A stretch of 64,000 bases of DNA, from NCBI RefSeq assembly GCF_046530675.1, contig NZ_CP172558.1:744001-808000 (forward strand), in the 5' to 3' direction. Under the pieces are notes generated by a model. It had not been told where the DNA came from, searched no databases, and saw nothing but the letters and a program-made list of their open reading frames with translations. This DNA is from Chitinibacter sp046530675 (lineage in GTDB: Bacteria > Pseudomonadota > Gammaproteobacteria > Burkholderiales > Chitinibacteraceae). Positions 1 through 8,674 of the stretch are shown piece after piece; the first letter of the stretch is position 1, and every line of letters begins with the position of its first letter. The position numbers and the translations under genes are program-made.

Positions 1-249
1 GTGATTTTCCGCGGACTGATGATTTCCAATAGTGCCAATACACTGTTTGGCCGTCTGCTCGCCGGTGCGATTGCGATGAATTTCTTTACCTATGCGCTCG
101 TCAATATGGGTATGGTCAGCGGAATGTTGCCGGTCGTTGGCGTACCATTGCCGCTGATTTCGTACGGCGGCACGTCGATGGTTTCGATTCTGGCCACATT
201 CGGCCTCTTGATGAGCATTCAGCGAGATCGCTCTTTAATGAAAGGCTGA
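1..249 (+). CDS. rodA: RodA, C-terminal part (truncated by window start)
   Basis: This is the last 82 codons of a SEDS-family glycosyltransferase, which polymerises lipid II for the elongasome with its class B PBP partner in the inner membrane. The segment has the family's C-terminal features: a hydrophobic helix, then a conserved loop of the form GVPLPLISYGGTS at about residues 47-59, and a last membrane helix. Complete RodA is about 370 residues, so the first GTG is an internal valine codon rather than a start. RodA is favoured over FtsW because rlpA follows directly, as in mre-mrdA-rodA-rlpA clusters. Confidence 0.9.
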   Translation: MIFRGLMISNSANTLFGRLLAGAIAMNFFTYALVNMGMVSGMLPVVGVPLPLISYGGTSMVSILATFGLLMSIQRDRSLMKG

Positions 250-276
250 GGTGTTTACAGAATAAAAGGGGCAGCA

Positions 277-1221
277 ATGAAATCAAACAACAAGGGTATA
301 TTAATCGGCGCATTGCTAGTCAGCGCCTGCAGCACAACACCCCCTGAGAGTATCCCTTCAAAACCGAAAGCTACACCCGTTCCCGTCGGGGCGGCGTCTT
401 CAATGCCCGCCTATAGCTGCAATTACAAATCCAAATCCGGCAGCGGCGGCTTTTACAAAGACGACGGCCCGATGAGCGATTTGCCCGACAATATCAACCA
501 GATCGCCGAACCGACCCCGCGCTGGGAGCCTTTGCATAAATGGGCCAACCGCCCCTATACCGTGCTCGGCCTTTCGTTCACGCCCCTGCAGGCGCCGGGG
601 CAACTGAGCGAGCAGGGTATGGCCAGCTGGTATGGCCGGAAATTCCACGGCCAGAAAACCAGTACCGGCGAAGTCTACGACATGTTCCAGATGACCGCTG
701 CGCACCCGACGCTGCCGCTACCGAGCTACGCACGCGTCACCAATGTCAAAAATGGCCGCAGCGTGATTGTGCGTGTGAATGACAGGGGGCCCTTCCATAA
801 AGGTCGCGTGATGGATTTATCGTTCCTCGCTGCTTGCCGGCTGGGTTATGCCACTGGCGGCAGCGCCGAAGTCAAAGTCGAAAGCCTGCTGCCAGGCGAT
901 GCACCGGGCAGCATCATTGCCGCAGCAGCTCAAGCCACGCCGGCACCCGCACAGCCCATTGCGCCGCGTGCGATTCCAATCGCCGATCAGGGCGGCGCCG
1001 TGTTTGTTCAACTGGGCGCATTCAGCTCGATCCAGAACGCCGAAAGTTTCAAAGCCCATTTGATGCGCGAGCTGGATAAAGACAGCAATAAACTCGCAAT
1101 CCATAGCAGTAACAAGCTGCACCGCGTCAAACTCGGCCCCTATGCCAACCGCGAGCTCGCGCTGGCCGCGATCAGGGAATTGACTGGCGACCGAAATCTG
1201 CGCGCCGTCGTCGCACAATAA
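277..1221 (+). CDS. rlpA: RlpA septal-ring lipoprotein / lytic transglycosylase
   Basis: Outer-membrane lipoprotein of 314 aa that cleaves denuded glycan strands in the septal region. A short signal peptide ends in the lipobox VSAC (Cys18). The double-psi beta-barrel core lies at about residues 115-190 with GMASWYG, the TSTGE turn and the NDRGPF segment. A C-terminal SPOR domain (about 240-314, starting FVQLGAFSS) binds denuded peptidoglycan. It starts 27 bp after rodA with GGGGCAGCA upstream of the ATG, so co-transcription is likely. A 49-bp dyad copy overlaps its signal-peptide codons. Confidence 0.93.
   Translation: MKSNNKGILIGALLVSACSTTPPESIPSKPKATPVPVGAASSMPAYSCNYKSKSGSGGFYKDDGPMSDLPDNINQIAEPTPRWEPLHKWANRPYTVLGLSFTPLQAPGQLSEQGMASWYGRKFHGQKTSTGEVYDMFQMTAAHPTLPLPSYARVTNVKNGRSVIVRVNDRGPFHKGRVMDLSFLAACRLGYATGGSAEVKVESLLPGDAPGSIIAAAAQATPAPAQPIAPRAIPIADQGGAVFVQLGAFSSIQNAESFKAHLMRELDKDSNKLAIHSSNKLHRVKLGPYANRELALAAIRELTGDRNLRAVVAQ
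294..342. repeat. 49-bp GGGTAT/ATACCC dyad (copy 1, in rlpA)
   Basis: Left end GGGTATAT is intact. The right end reads AACACCC, one mismatch from ATACCC, at the exact 49-bp spacing. The right inner box CTGCA is at dyad positions 34-38, as in the best copies. It lies in codons 6-22 of rlpA (signal peptide). Confidence 0.55.
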
Positions 1222-1257
1222 GCTTTTTGCTGCGTAAAACATTTGCTCGGAGTCTTT

Positions 1258-2358
1258 GTGAAATCATTGCGCCTGATGGCTTTGCTACTCGTCCTGCTGG
1301 GTCCAACCAGCCAGGCCGAATCCTTGTTTGATTCCGAAGACGGCAATCTGGATCTCAGCCACTATTTGCTCAATCAAAAAGGCTTTTTGCCGGTGCCGAT
1401 TCTGATTACCGAACCTGCACTTGATTATGGCGGCGGGATTGGCGCGCTGTGGTTTAACGAATCGTTTGCAGAAAAACAGGCCAGCGAAGGTCAGTTTGCC
1501 GTTCCGACAATGGGCGGCTTATTCGGTTTCAAGACCGGCAATGGCAGCTGGGGCGCAGGCGGCGGCTATTTCATTCCGCTCGATCATGACCGCTACCGTT
1601 ATCTTGGCGGCGCAGGCAAATTCAATCTGAATCTCGATTACTACTCGCTCTCCGGCCAGCAAAATGCCTATGCTTTTGAAGGCGTCGGACTGATTCAGCA
1701 ACTACTGGCTCGAATCGGCGATTCAAACTGGTTTATCGGTCCACGCTATGTGTACGCCCGCACCGAAGCACAATTTGCTTCGAATCGTCCCGCTGAAATC
1801 ATTCCAAATAATCTGGATATACAAATCGGCCAGCTCTCGCTGCTGATCGATTACGACTCGCGCAACAATCTACTGACACCATCGGCAGGTAGTTTCATCG
1901 AAGCCGAACTCGGCGCGGTACGCGAAGCTCTCGGCGCCAATGTCGAATACAACAGTTTCAATTTGCGCGGCTATCACTATCAAGCCCTGGGCAAGCAATG
2001 GATACTGGGTCTACGCGCCGATCAGCGCATCGTCGGCAATGATGCGCCATTTTTTGCACTGCCTTATATCACGCTGCGCGGCATCCCCGCCCTGCGTTAT
2101 CAGGACAGCAAAACCTCGGTGCTTGAAACCGAATTGCGCTGGAATCTGAATTCACGCTGGGCGCTGGTCGGCTTTGTCGGCGCAGGCAAAGCCTATGGCA
2201 AACGTGATAGCTGGGATGATAGTGAATTGGTCGTGGCCGGAGGTGGCGGCTTCCGTTATCTGATCGCCAGCAAACTGGGGCTCTACGTCGGCGCTGACGT
2301 CGCACGCGGCCCGGAAGAAAGTGCCGTCTACATTCAGGTTGGCAGTGCCTGGCGGTAA
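1258..2358 (+). CDS. BamA/TamA-type outer-membrane barrel protein (surface antigen domain)
   Basis: Predicted secreted beta-barrel of 366 aa. An N-terminal signal peptide (hydrophobic stretch MALLLVLLGPTS) is followed by alternating amphipathic strands rich in Gly and aromatics and a terminal aromatic residue, as in Omp85 C-terminal barrels. No POTRA repeats are visible, so this is a barrel-only member without a known substrate. GTG at 1258 is preferred as start because CGGAG lies 5 nt upstream and it gives a clean signal peptide; a TTG at 1243 would add five residues. It follows rlpA by 36 bp. Confidence 0.7.
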   Translation: MKSLRLMALLLVLLGPTSQAESLFDSEDGNLDLSHYLLNQKGFLPVPILITEPALDYGGGIGALWFNESFAEKQASEGQFAVPTMGGLFGFKTGNGSWGAGGGYFIPLDHDRYRYLGGAGKFNLNLDYYSLSGQQNAYAFEGVGLIQQLLARIGDSNWFIGPRYVYARTEAQFASNRPAEIIPNNLDIQIGQLSLLIDYDSRNNLLTPSAGSFIEAELGAVREALGANVEYNSFNLRGYHYQALGKQWILGLRADQRIVGNDAPFFALPYITLRGIPALRYQDSKTSVLETELRWNLNSRWALVGFVGAGKAYGKRDSWDDSELVVAGGGGFRYLIASKLGLYVGADVARGPEESAVYIQVGSAWR

Positions 2359-2392
2359 TCGGAAAACTGCTTAACCCGCCGCCAGCAAACAG

Positions 2393-2441
2393 GGGTAGAT
2401 CACCCCAAGCCAATTTAATAGAGGCTGATACAAACATACCA
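2393..2441. repeat. 49-bp dyad, degenerate copy 2
   Basis: Reads GGGTAGATC at the left and ACATACCA at the right, exactly 49 bp apart. One mismatch at each end, inner boxes not recognisable. It fills much of the gap between the barrel protein gene and the YidD-like gene. Confidence 0.4.
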
Positions 2442-2462
2442 AGCAGACGCGGCCGCCATATC

Positions 2463-2831
2463 CTATCGCCCGAACAGGCTGCGTTTTTTGCTGGATTTGG
2501 GATTTTTCTTCGAGCGGCTGGGCCAGTCACAGCTGCAACAATCAAAGAAATCAAGGCAGTCAGGATCACAGCCCGGATCACAATCGCCGCGTTGATAACG
2601 CCACGGACGTGGCGGCATACTTATGGCATGTATATCACTACAGCGCTTTAAGCGCATACGTAGTAGAGCTATACCCCCAACAGCGCCAAAGCGCCGTATC
2701 ACCCGGTATCCCAGAGCCGAACAGCTGGCACGCCCAGTGTGGCAGCGATAGGCGCAATGAAATCCCTTATAAGGCGAAATATAACGCTGATAAATGCGAA
2801 TCAGCAGCAAGGCTGTCGCACGCGCTGGCAT
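2463..2831 (-). CDS. YidD-like membrane protein insertion factor, divergent, Cys-rich tail
   Basis: Protein of 122 aa. Residues about 7-60 follow the YidD pattern (LIRIYQRYISPYKGFHC, then a Cys, a Tyr/Arg-rich turn and a terminal LKRC), a family that helps insertion of inner-membrane proteins beside YidC. The usual rnpA-yidD-yidC context is absent. A C-terminal extension (about 75-105) holds seven cysteines in CxxxC, CxxxxC and CC spacings, then a Lys/Ser tail. Its ATG shares one base with the stop of the GGDEF-EAL gene (TAATG), so translation is probably coupled. Family placement is from sequence; function is inferred. Confidence 0.65.
   Translation of the reverse strand: MPARATALLLIRIYQRYISPYKGFHCAYRCHTGRASCSALGYRVIRRFGAVGGIALLRMRLKRCSDIHAISMPPRPWRYQRGDCDPGCDPDCLDFFDCCSCDWPSRSKKNPKSSKKRSLFGR
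2628..2676. repeat. 49-bp dyad (copy 3, in YidD-like gene)
   Basis: ATGTATATC...GCTATACCC, 49 bp. The first two bases differ from GGG. The left inner box TACAG is at positions 12-16. Confidence 0.55.
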
Positions 2832-5650
2832 TAGCGCAGCCCCGGGTGATCGCGCTGCGGTTTATCGAGCCAGTAACCTTGCACCTGATCGACACCGAAT
2901 TCGATCAGCATTTTGAAAATCTCTTCGTTTTCAACAAACTCGGCAATCGTGATTTTGCCCAGATCATGCGCCATGCTGACCATGCCACGAACGAAAATCT
3001 GGCTGTCGGTATCATTTTTCAGATCGCGGATAAATAGCCCGTCGATTTTCAGTACATCGGCCTTGAGCTGTTTCAAATAGGCAAATGAGGCAAAGCCCAC
3101 GCCAAAGTCATCCAGACAAACGACGCAGCCGGTTGCACGCAGCGCATCAATAAAACGCTGTGCATCGCTCATATCGGACACCGCGGAAGTCTCGGTCAGC
3201 TCGACCAGCAACCGCGATGGACTCACATTCAAGCGCATCAATTGCGACTGGATATAGTGCGGCAATTGCGGATCATCAAACGAGCGGCCAGAGACGTTCA
3301 CTGCAATCGACGGACAATCCGGATAAGTGGCCAGTAAATGAATGACTTTCTGGATCACCCAGCGATCCAGATCCAGAATCTTGCCAGTTTTTTCAGCGTG
3401 CGGAATAAACTGATTCGGCATGATGACGCCATCGGGCGCAGCGCTATCTTTCATCCGCACCAGCGCCTCCAGATGCGCCAGCGACTTATCGTGACAATGA
3501 TAAATACCCTGAAAATGCAGCTCGAAACCATCGTGCTCAAGCGCATCGACAATCCTTTCCTTCCACGACAAGCGCGACATTTCAGATTTGGAATGATCGG
3601 CATCAGGCCGGTAGAGCCGCCAGGTTCCTTTGCCGGCCGCCTTGGCCTGATACATCGCCGAATCGGCATGCGCAACCAGCTCGGTCGAATTTTCGGCATG
3701 CAGCGGATACAGCGCAACGCCAACCGACGAGCTGGGGCGCATCGGGTGCGTTCCGGCCATAAACTGGATTTGCGAAATCGTGTTAACGACCCGGTCAGCC
3801 AGCTTGCTCACTTCCTGTTCGCTGCACTCGGGCAGCAAAATGGCGAACTCATCACCACCGAGGCGAGAAAAAACTTCGTGCCGCCTAACCTGCTTGTTGA
3901 TTTCCTGAGCAATGGTTTTGAGCAATTCATCACCCACGGCGTGACCGAAGCTGTCGTTGACGTGTTTGAATTCGTCCAGATCGAAAAAGACCAGCGCCAT
4001 CGTTTGCTGACGCCGATCCGCTTCGGACACCATACGTTCGAGTTCCTGCTGAAAGCGATGGCGGTTATACAAACCGGTCAGCGCATCGCGCTCGGCCAGA
4101 TTAACCATTCTTTCGGCCAGCATGCGCTGATGCGTTACATCCTCGTAAACCCATAAACGGCCATTGGTACTGCCTTTCTGATCGAGAACCCGGTAGCAAT
4201 TTTGCGTCACGATACGACCATCGTTCATCGTGACTTCACCAAAATCGACGCGCTCTTCGATCAGCGATAATTCTTCCAGATAAATCGACAGGATATCGCC
4301 CAGCTGCGGCCGGTTTTTAGCCTGCTGCAAAACCTGGCCAATCGGCCGGTGGTTCGCCAGATCGGCGCTGCCCACTCCCCACAACTCACAAAATGCTGGG
4401 TTAAAAAACACGACCCGGTTTTCATTGTCCAGAAACAGCACGCCAAAACGCATCGCAGCCAGCAGCGCCAGCATACGCGCACGCTCGGATTCGGCGCGCT
4501 GCAAATAGCTTTGCCCCAGCGACTGGATCTGCCGCAATTCGACCACGGCTTTGCGCAAGGTCAAGCGGTCATCTTTCATTTCGCTATTGTCACGAATGCT
4601 GGCGCGCACGCCCAGAAACTGCCCTTGCGCGTCCACCAGCGGCAACCAGCTCATTGCAGCCCAGAACAGCGTCCCATCGCGTCGAACAGCCCGGAACTCA
4701 TAATCGGGTTGCGTCCCATGCTCGAGCAATGCCTGTTTGAGTGCCAATTCCAGCCGGGTACGCTCTTCGGGGGTCGCCAGCGACAATGGAAAATCGGGCA
4801 ATAACTGACATTCATTGACCGAATAACCCGTCATGCGCTCGACCGAGGCATTGACCCATAGCAGCTTGCCTGCAGGGCTGAGCCAGAGCTCGGTGCTATA
4901 GGTGTGATCGGCAATCGCATGAAACTTGGCTTCCGATTGCAGCAATGCCTGCACCCGATCACGAATCACTCGTGCCATTTCGTTAAAACGGTGCGTAATC
5001 AGCGCCACTTCGTCGTAGCCGGACGGCTCGGTCAGTGTTTCATAATGCCCCTGACTAGCCAGCTCGGCCGCGCTGATAATCCTGTACAAATGCCGGGTCA
5101 GCCAGCTCCCCAGCATGGTCATCAGCACGATGGTCGTTAGCAAACCAGTCAACAGCATCAAACCAGTTTGCCAAAACAGCCGTTTGGCCGCGTCGTAAAT
5201 CGCCTGATTGCTGATCCCGAAGCGTAATTCGCCCAGAAACTCGCCGGCGTATTCGATCTTGGTGCTGCCGTGAATCAAGGTTAAGTCCAGCAGCCCCATC
5301 TGTTCGGGATGGGTCAACGCGGGCATCGGCTGCGCCACATCCCAGCCGCGCGCAGCAATAATTTGCTGTTTGGGATTGAGTAAAACCAGATAGTCGAGTC
5401 CGTCGCTGGTGCGGATGCCATCAAGCATATCGCTAGCCTTGGCCAGATCGCCGCTCAGCAAGGGCAAGCTGAACGAGGTGCTGAGCAGACGGGAAAGCTC
5501 CTGCACCCGTGCAGCCGTCACCTGCTGCACCATCTCGCTCCAGATACGTGACGTATTCATCAGGAGCACGATGAGCAACAGCGTTTGCACCATCATGGTG
5601 GCAATAATCAGTCGCGTTCTTAGCGAGGAAAAAAGGGAGTTGCGTAGCAT
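2831..5650 (-). CDS. Membrane GGDEF-EAL c-di-GMP enzyme with HAMP and PAS domains
   Basis: 939 aa inner-membrane signalling protein. Order: TM helix (about 13-32), periplasmic loop, TM helix (about 160-185), HAMP, PAS (about 245-355), a second PAS-like region (about 400-505), GGDEF, EAL. The cyclase motif RLGGDEF is intact. The inhibitory I-site is RRHE rather than RxxD, so product inhibition may be weak. The EAL part keeps EALVR, NVSGRSF, ELTE, DDFGVG, KIDG and QGYWL, so phosphodiesterase activity is likely; which activity dominates cannot be told. It is the first gene of a pair with the YidD-like gene. A probable effector, MshE, lies in the same window. Confidence 0.9.
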   Translation of the reverse strand: MLRNSLFSSLRTRLIIATMMVQTLLLIVLLMNTSRIWSEMVQQVTAARVQELSRLLSTSFSLPLLSGDLAKASDMLDGIRTSDGLDYLVLLNPKQQIIAARGWDVAQPMPALTHPEQMGLLDLTLIHGSTKIEYAGEFLGELRFGISNQAIYDAAKRLFWQTGLMLLTGLLTTIVLMTMLGSWLTRHLYRIISAAELASQGHYETLTEPSGYDEVALITHRFNEMARVIRDRVQALLQSEAKFHAIADHTYSTELWLSPAGKLLWVNASVERMTGYSVNECQLLPDFPLSLATPEERTRLELALKQALLEHGTQPDYEFRAVRRDGTLFWAAMSWLPLVDAQGQFLGVRASIRDNSEMKDDRLTLRKAVVELRQIQSLGQSYLQRAESERARMLALLAAMRFGVLFLDNENRVVFFNPAFCELWGVGSADLANHRPIGQVLQQAKNRPQLGDILSIYLEELSLIEERVDFGEVTMNDGRIVTQNCYRVLDQKGSTNGRLWVYEDVTHQRMLAERMVNLAERDALTGLYNRHRFQQELERMVSEADRRQQTMALVFFDLDEFKHVNDSFGHAVGDELLKTIAQEINKQVRRHEVFSRLGGDEFAILLPECSEQEVSKLADRVVNTISQIQFMAGTHPMRPSSSVGVALYPLHAENSTELVAHADSAMYQAKAAGKGTWRLYRPDADHSKSEMSRLSWKERIVDALEHDGFELHFQGIYHCHDKSLAHLEALVRMKDSAAPDGVIMPNQFIPHAEKTGKILDLDRWVIQKVIHLLATYPDCPSIAVNVSGRSFDDPQLPHYIQSQLMRLNVSPSRLLVELTETSAVSDMSDAQRFIDALRATGCVVCLDDFGVGFASFAYLKQLKADVLKIDGLFIRDLKNDTDSQIFVRGMVSMAHDLGKITIAEFVENEEIFKMLIEFGVDQVQGYWLDKPQRDHPGLR

Positions 5651-5800
5651 GCCCTGAGCTTACTATTTTTTGTCGTGCTTGATATTAGTTTTATGCATCC
5701 GGCAAATCAATTTCCACAAGAAATCAATCCCTTAGCATTCACCCCGCCATCAAGGCTGTGAACAGACAACAACACCCCCGCTGCCGAAACTGCCAGCAAC

Positions 5801-7111
5801 TTATCTGCTCAGCAATTTGATAAAGACTTTTGATCGGCGCTGATAGTTATAAAGCAGTTTTTTCTCAATCGGCAGCACATCGACCGTCGCCTGCGTAAAG
5901 CCGCGCTCGACAAACCAGTGACTGGTTCGTGTCGTCAATGCAAACAGCTTTTCCATCCCCAGCCCGCGCGCCTGTTGCTCGACGTGGCGCAGCAAATCGG
6001 CACCCCGGTCTTCGTCGCGATAATCGGGATGGATCACCAGACACGCCAGCTCGGCCATTTTGCTCTCGGTAAATGGATGGATCGCGACGATGCCGACGAT
6101 TTTGCCATCGTGCTCCAGCACCGAGTAGCGATGGACTTCGCGCTCCAGCAGTTCACGTCCGCGTTTAACCAAGACCCCCTGCTCTTCCAGCGGCTCGATC
6201 AGCGCCAGCATGCCGCCGATGTCGTCAATCGTTGCGCCGCGCAAGGTTTCAAGCGAAGCGCGCGAAATCATCGTGCCGATGCCATCGTGCGTAAACAGCT
6301 CCATCAGCAAACTGCCGTCAACATGATGCGTAATCAGGTGCGCCCGCTTGACGCCCTGACGCACCGAGCGCACCGCACAGGGCAGATACAGTCGAACGTC
6401 TTCGCTGGCATCGGGGTGCTGAGCCAGAAACTGCTCGGCCTCGACCGCGGTCAATTCGGTTTGCAGCTCGCCTTCATCATTAACGACGCCTTGCGAGCCG
6501 AACATAAACAGCAGCTTGTCGGCCTTGAGCGCAATCGCCGTACTGGTCGCGACGTCTTCGAGTGTCAGATTGAAAATCTCGCCGGTCGGCGAATAGCCTA
6601 TGGTCGACAACAGCACCATTTCGCCGTCGTCGAGCCGATAATTGATCGCCGTCGTGTCAACCTTGCGCACTTCGCCGGTGTATTGCAGATCAATGCCGTC
6701 GCGCACCCCCATCGGTTGCGCAGTCACAAAATTACCGGCCGAAACGCGGATATCGGCGTTCGCCATCGGTGAATTAGCCAGCCCCATCGACAACCACGAT
6801 TCGATTTCAACGCGCACATGGCCGGCGGCCTGAATCACGCATTCGAGCGCCTGCTGGTCAGTAACGCGGACACCATTGTGATATTGCGGTGGCAAGCCAC
6901 GCTCGGCCATCCTCGCTTCGATCTGCGGCCGCGCGCCGTGGACGACCACCAGCCGCACACCCAGACTCGTTAGCAGATTGATGTCGTGCGTCAGCGTCGC
7001 AAACTTGCCGTCGCGAACGACTTCGCCGCCGAGCGCAATGACAAAAGTGCGCCCGCGAAATGCGTGGATATACGGCGCAGCCTGACGAAACCATTGAACA
7101 AAATCTTGCAT
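5801..7111 (-). CDS. argA: Amino-acid N-acetyltransferase (N-acetylglutamate synthase)
   Basis: Cytoplasmic enzyme of 436 aa that acetylates glutamate with acetyl-CoA, the first step of arginine synthesis. N-terminal amino-acid-kinase domain (about 20-280, with FVIALGGEVV and VVVHGARPQIE), which usually binds arginine as feedback inhibitor, then a C-terminal GNAT domain (about 290-430). The ATG at 7111 is chosen because GAGG lies upstream and homologues begin at this point; the open frame extends 25 codons further without support. Monocistronic by position. Confidence 0.93.
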   Translation of the reverse strand: MQDFVQWFRQAAPYIHAFRGRTFVIALGGEVVRDGKFATLTHDINLLTSLGVRLVVVHGARPQIEARMAERGLPPQYHNGVRVTDQQALECVIQAAGHVRVEIESWLSMGLANSPMANADIRVSAGNFVTAQPMGVRDGIDLQYTGEVRKVDTTAINYRLDDGEMVLLSTIGYSPTGEIFNLTLEDVATSTAIALKADKLLFMFGSQGVVNDEGELQTELTAVEAEQFLAQHPDASEDVRLYLPCAVRSVRQGVKRAHLITHHVDGSLLMELFTHDGIGTMISRASLETLRGATIDDIGGMLALIEPLEEQGVLVKRGRELLEREVHRYSVLEHDGKIVGIVAIHPFTESKMAELACLVIHPDYRDEDRGADLLRHVEQQARGLGMEKLFALTTRTSHWFVERGFTQATVDVLPIEKKLLYNYQRRSKVFIKLLSR

Positions 7112-7142
7112 GAAGCTGCCTCTATGGCAAAAAGTTAAGCGT

Positions 7143-7191
7143 GGGTATATCGCTATACAACAATAATAACAAAGGCTATCGAGCAATACCC
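7143..7191. repeat. 49-bp dyad (copy 4, exact)
   Basis: GGGTATATCG...GAGCAATACCC, all twelve end bases and exact spacing. It occupies the gap between the argA start and the wbaP stop. Confidence 0.85.
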
Positions 7192-7192
7192 A

Positions 7193-8674
7193 TCAATAAG
7201 CACCGTGGCCGCTCACCACCGTCCTGATCGTTTTACAGACAATTGCAATGTCGTACCACAGATTCCAGTTTTTCACGTACCACGCGTCGAGCGCAACGCG
7301 TTCGGCGTAAGTCGTGTCATTACGCCCGGACACCTGCCACAGGCCGGTCAGGCCGGGGCGCGCTTCGAGATAGAAATCGACTTTGTCGCCGTAGCGTTCG
7401 AGTTCGGCGTCGATAATCGGGCGCGGGCCGACCAGACTCATTTCACCACGGATCACATTCCACAATTGCGGAATCTCATCGAGGCTGGTCTTGCGCAGAA
7501 AAGCGCCGATTTTTGTGATGCGCGGGTCATTTTTCAGTTTGAAATCAAGCTCCCACTCGGCCTTGGCCGCCGGGTCGGTCGCCAGCAGATGTTCGAGCAC
7601 TTCCTGACTATTGTGCACCATGGTGCGAAATTTCCAGCACTTGAACGGCACGCCGTTCATGCCGACACGCACATGACCAAAAAACACCGAGCCGGGGCCG
7701 CCTTCCTGTTTGACGCGCCACAGCACATAAGCCAGCAGCGGCGACAGCAGCAATAGCCCGACGCTGGCGCCGAACAGATCAAAAGCGCGCTTGAGTACAA
7801 TCAGCGGCCTCACCATCAGATTATTGCGCACACGCAAGAGCAGCACTTCATGGCTGAAAAAATGATGGGGAACCACGCCAAACAGCGGCAGGCCGGCAAT
7901 CGGCGGAATGATGTGGATGTCCTTATAGCGCAGCGACAATTGCTCGACCTGATTTTCAAGCTGGCGCAACTCATCTTCATCGACCGCAATCACCACATGC
8001 GGGCGGCCATGATCGGTCAGCCATTTCAGCAAGTCTTCGCGCGGCAGTTTGACGACCGGGATTTGGACGGCTGAGCCAGACCGCCCGTCGAAAGCCAGCG
8101 CATCCGGCGCCTGATCGTCAATCGACAGAAAAGCCTGCACTTCAAAACCGAGCTGGCGCTCCGAAGTCATCGCACGATAGGCATCCTGCGCATTGATCCC
8201 GGCACCGATGATGACGGTCGGCAATTGCCAGATCCCGACCTTGAGCAACCATGACTTCATAGCCACTCGCGCGTACGGCAGCAAAATCAGCGCCATACCC
8301 CACGACACTGGCCACAGGAAACGCGAAATCGTGAATTTGCCGAGCAGCACCAGCATGCCGTTCAGCAAACCGGCCAGCAGCAAGGTTTTCAGGATCGCCA
8401 GCAGCTCGTCCCAGAACGGTAGCCGCAAGCTGTAATGGCCGCGCGCCCAGAAATTGACAACGGTAATGATCGCCAGCCCCAGAAAAGCCAGCCCCTGCTG
8501 GCGACCTTCCCACAGCCACCACAGCTCCATACTGGCGCCGATGCGCTCGTAGCGGAAAACCCATAGCAAGAGCATCGCAATACCGAACGATACGCCGAGC
8601 GCCAGAAAATCGGCCAAAGCCAGCCAGGGTTTGGCGCGTTCGGCTTGCAGGTGTTTGTTATTTGCAGAAGTCAC
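7193..8674 (-). CDS. wbaP: Undecaprenyl-phosphate sugar-1-phosphate transferase (WbaP type)
   Basis: Polyprenol-phosphate transferase of 493 aa that starts a surface polysaccharide by loading a sugar-phosphate, in WbaP usually galactose, on undecaprenyl phosphate. N-terminal membrane helices (about 20-140), a soluble CoA/NAD-binding-like middle part (about 150-270), one more hydrophobic helix (about 300-325) and the catalytic C-terminus with FKCWKFRTM, TSLDEIPQLWNV and VGPRPI. Start is GTG, overlapping the upstream glycosyltransferase stop by four bases (GTGA). It is the last gene of the polysaccharide cluster. The sugar specificity is by similarity only. Confidence 0.88.
   Translation of the reverse strand: MTSANNKHLQAERAKPWLALADFLALGVSFGIAMLLLWVFRYERIGASMELWWLWEGRQQGLAFLGLAIITVVNFWARGHYSLRLPFWDELLAILKTLLLAGLLNGMLVLLGKFTISRFLWPVSWGMALILLPYARVAMKSWLLKVGIWQLPTVIIGAGINAQDAYRAMTSERQLGFEVQAFLSIDDQAPDALAFDGRSGSAVQIPVVKLPREDLLKWLTDHGRPHVVIAVDEDELRQLENQVEQLSLRYKDIHIIPPIAGLPLFGVVPHHFFSHEVLLLRVRNNLMVRPLIVLKRAFDLFGASVGLLLLSPLLAYVLWRVKQEGGPGSVFFGHVRVGMNGVPFKCWKFRTMVHNSQEVLEHLLATDPAAKAEWELDFKLKNDPRITKIGAFLRKTSLDEIPQLWNVIRGEMSLVGPRPIIDAELERYGDKVDFYLEARPGLTGLWQVSGRNDTTYAERVALDAWYVKNWNLWYDIAIVCKTIRTVVSGHGAY

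Noticed and set aside
5918..6772. 284-codon open frame opposite argA
   Set aside because: Antisense shadow of a clearly conserved gene, Arg/Gln/His-rich composition, no family resemblance. The same applies to long antisense frames at 3338-4156, 41-44 kb and 52971-53861.
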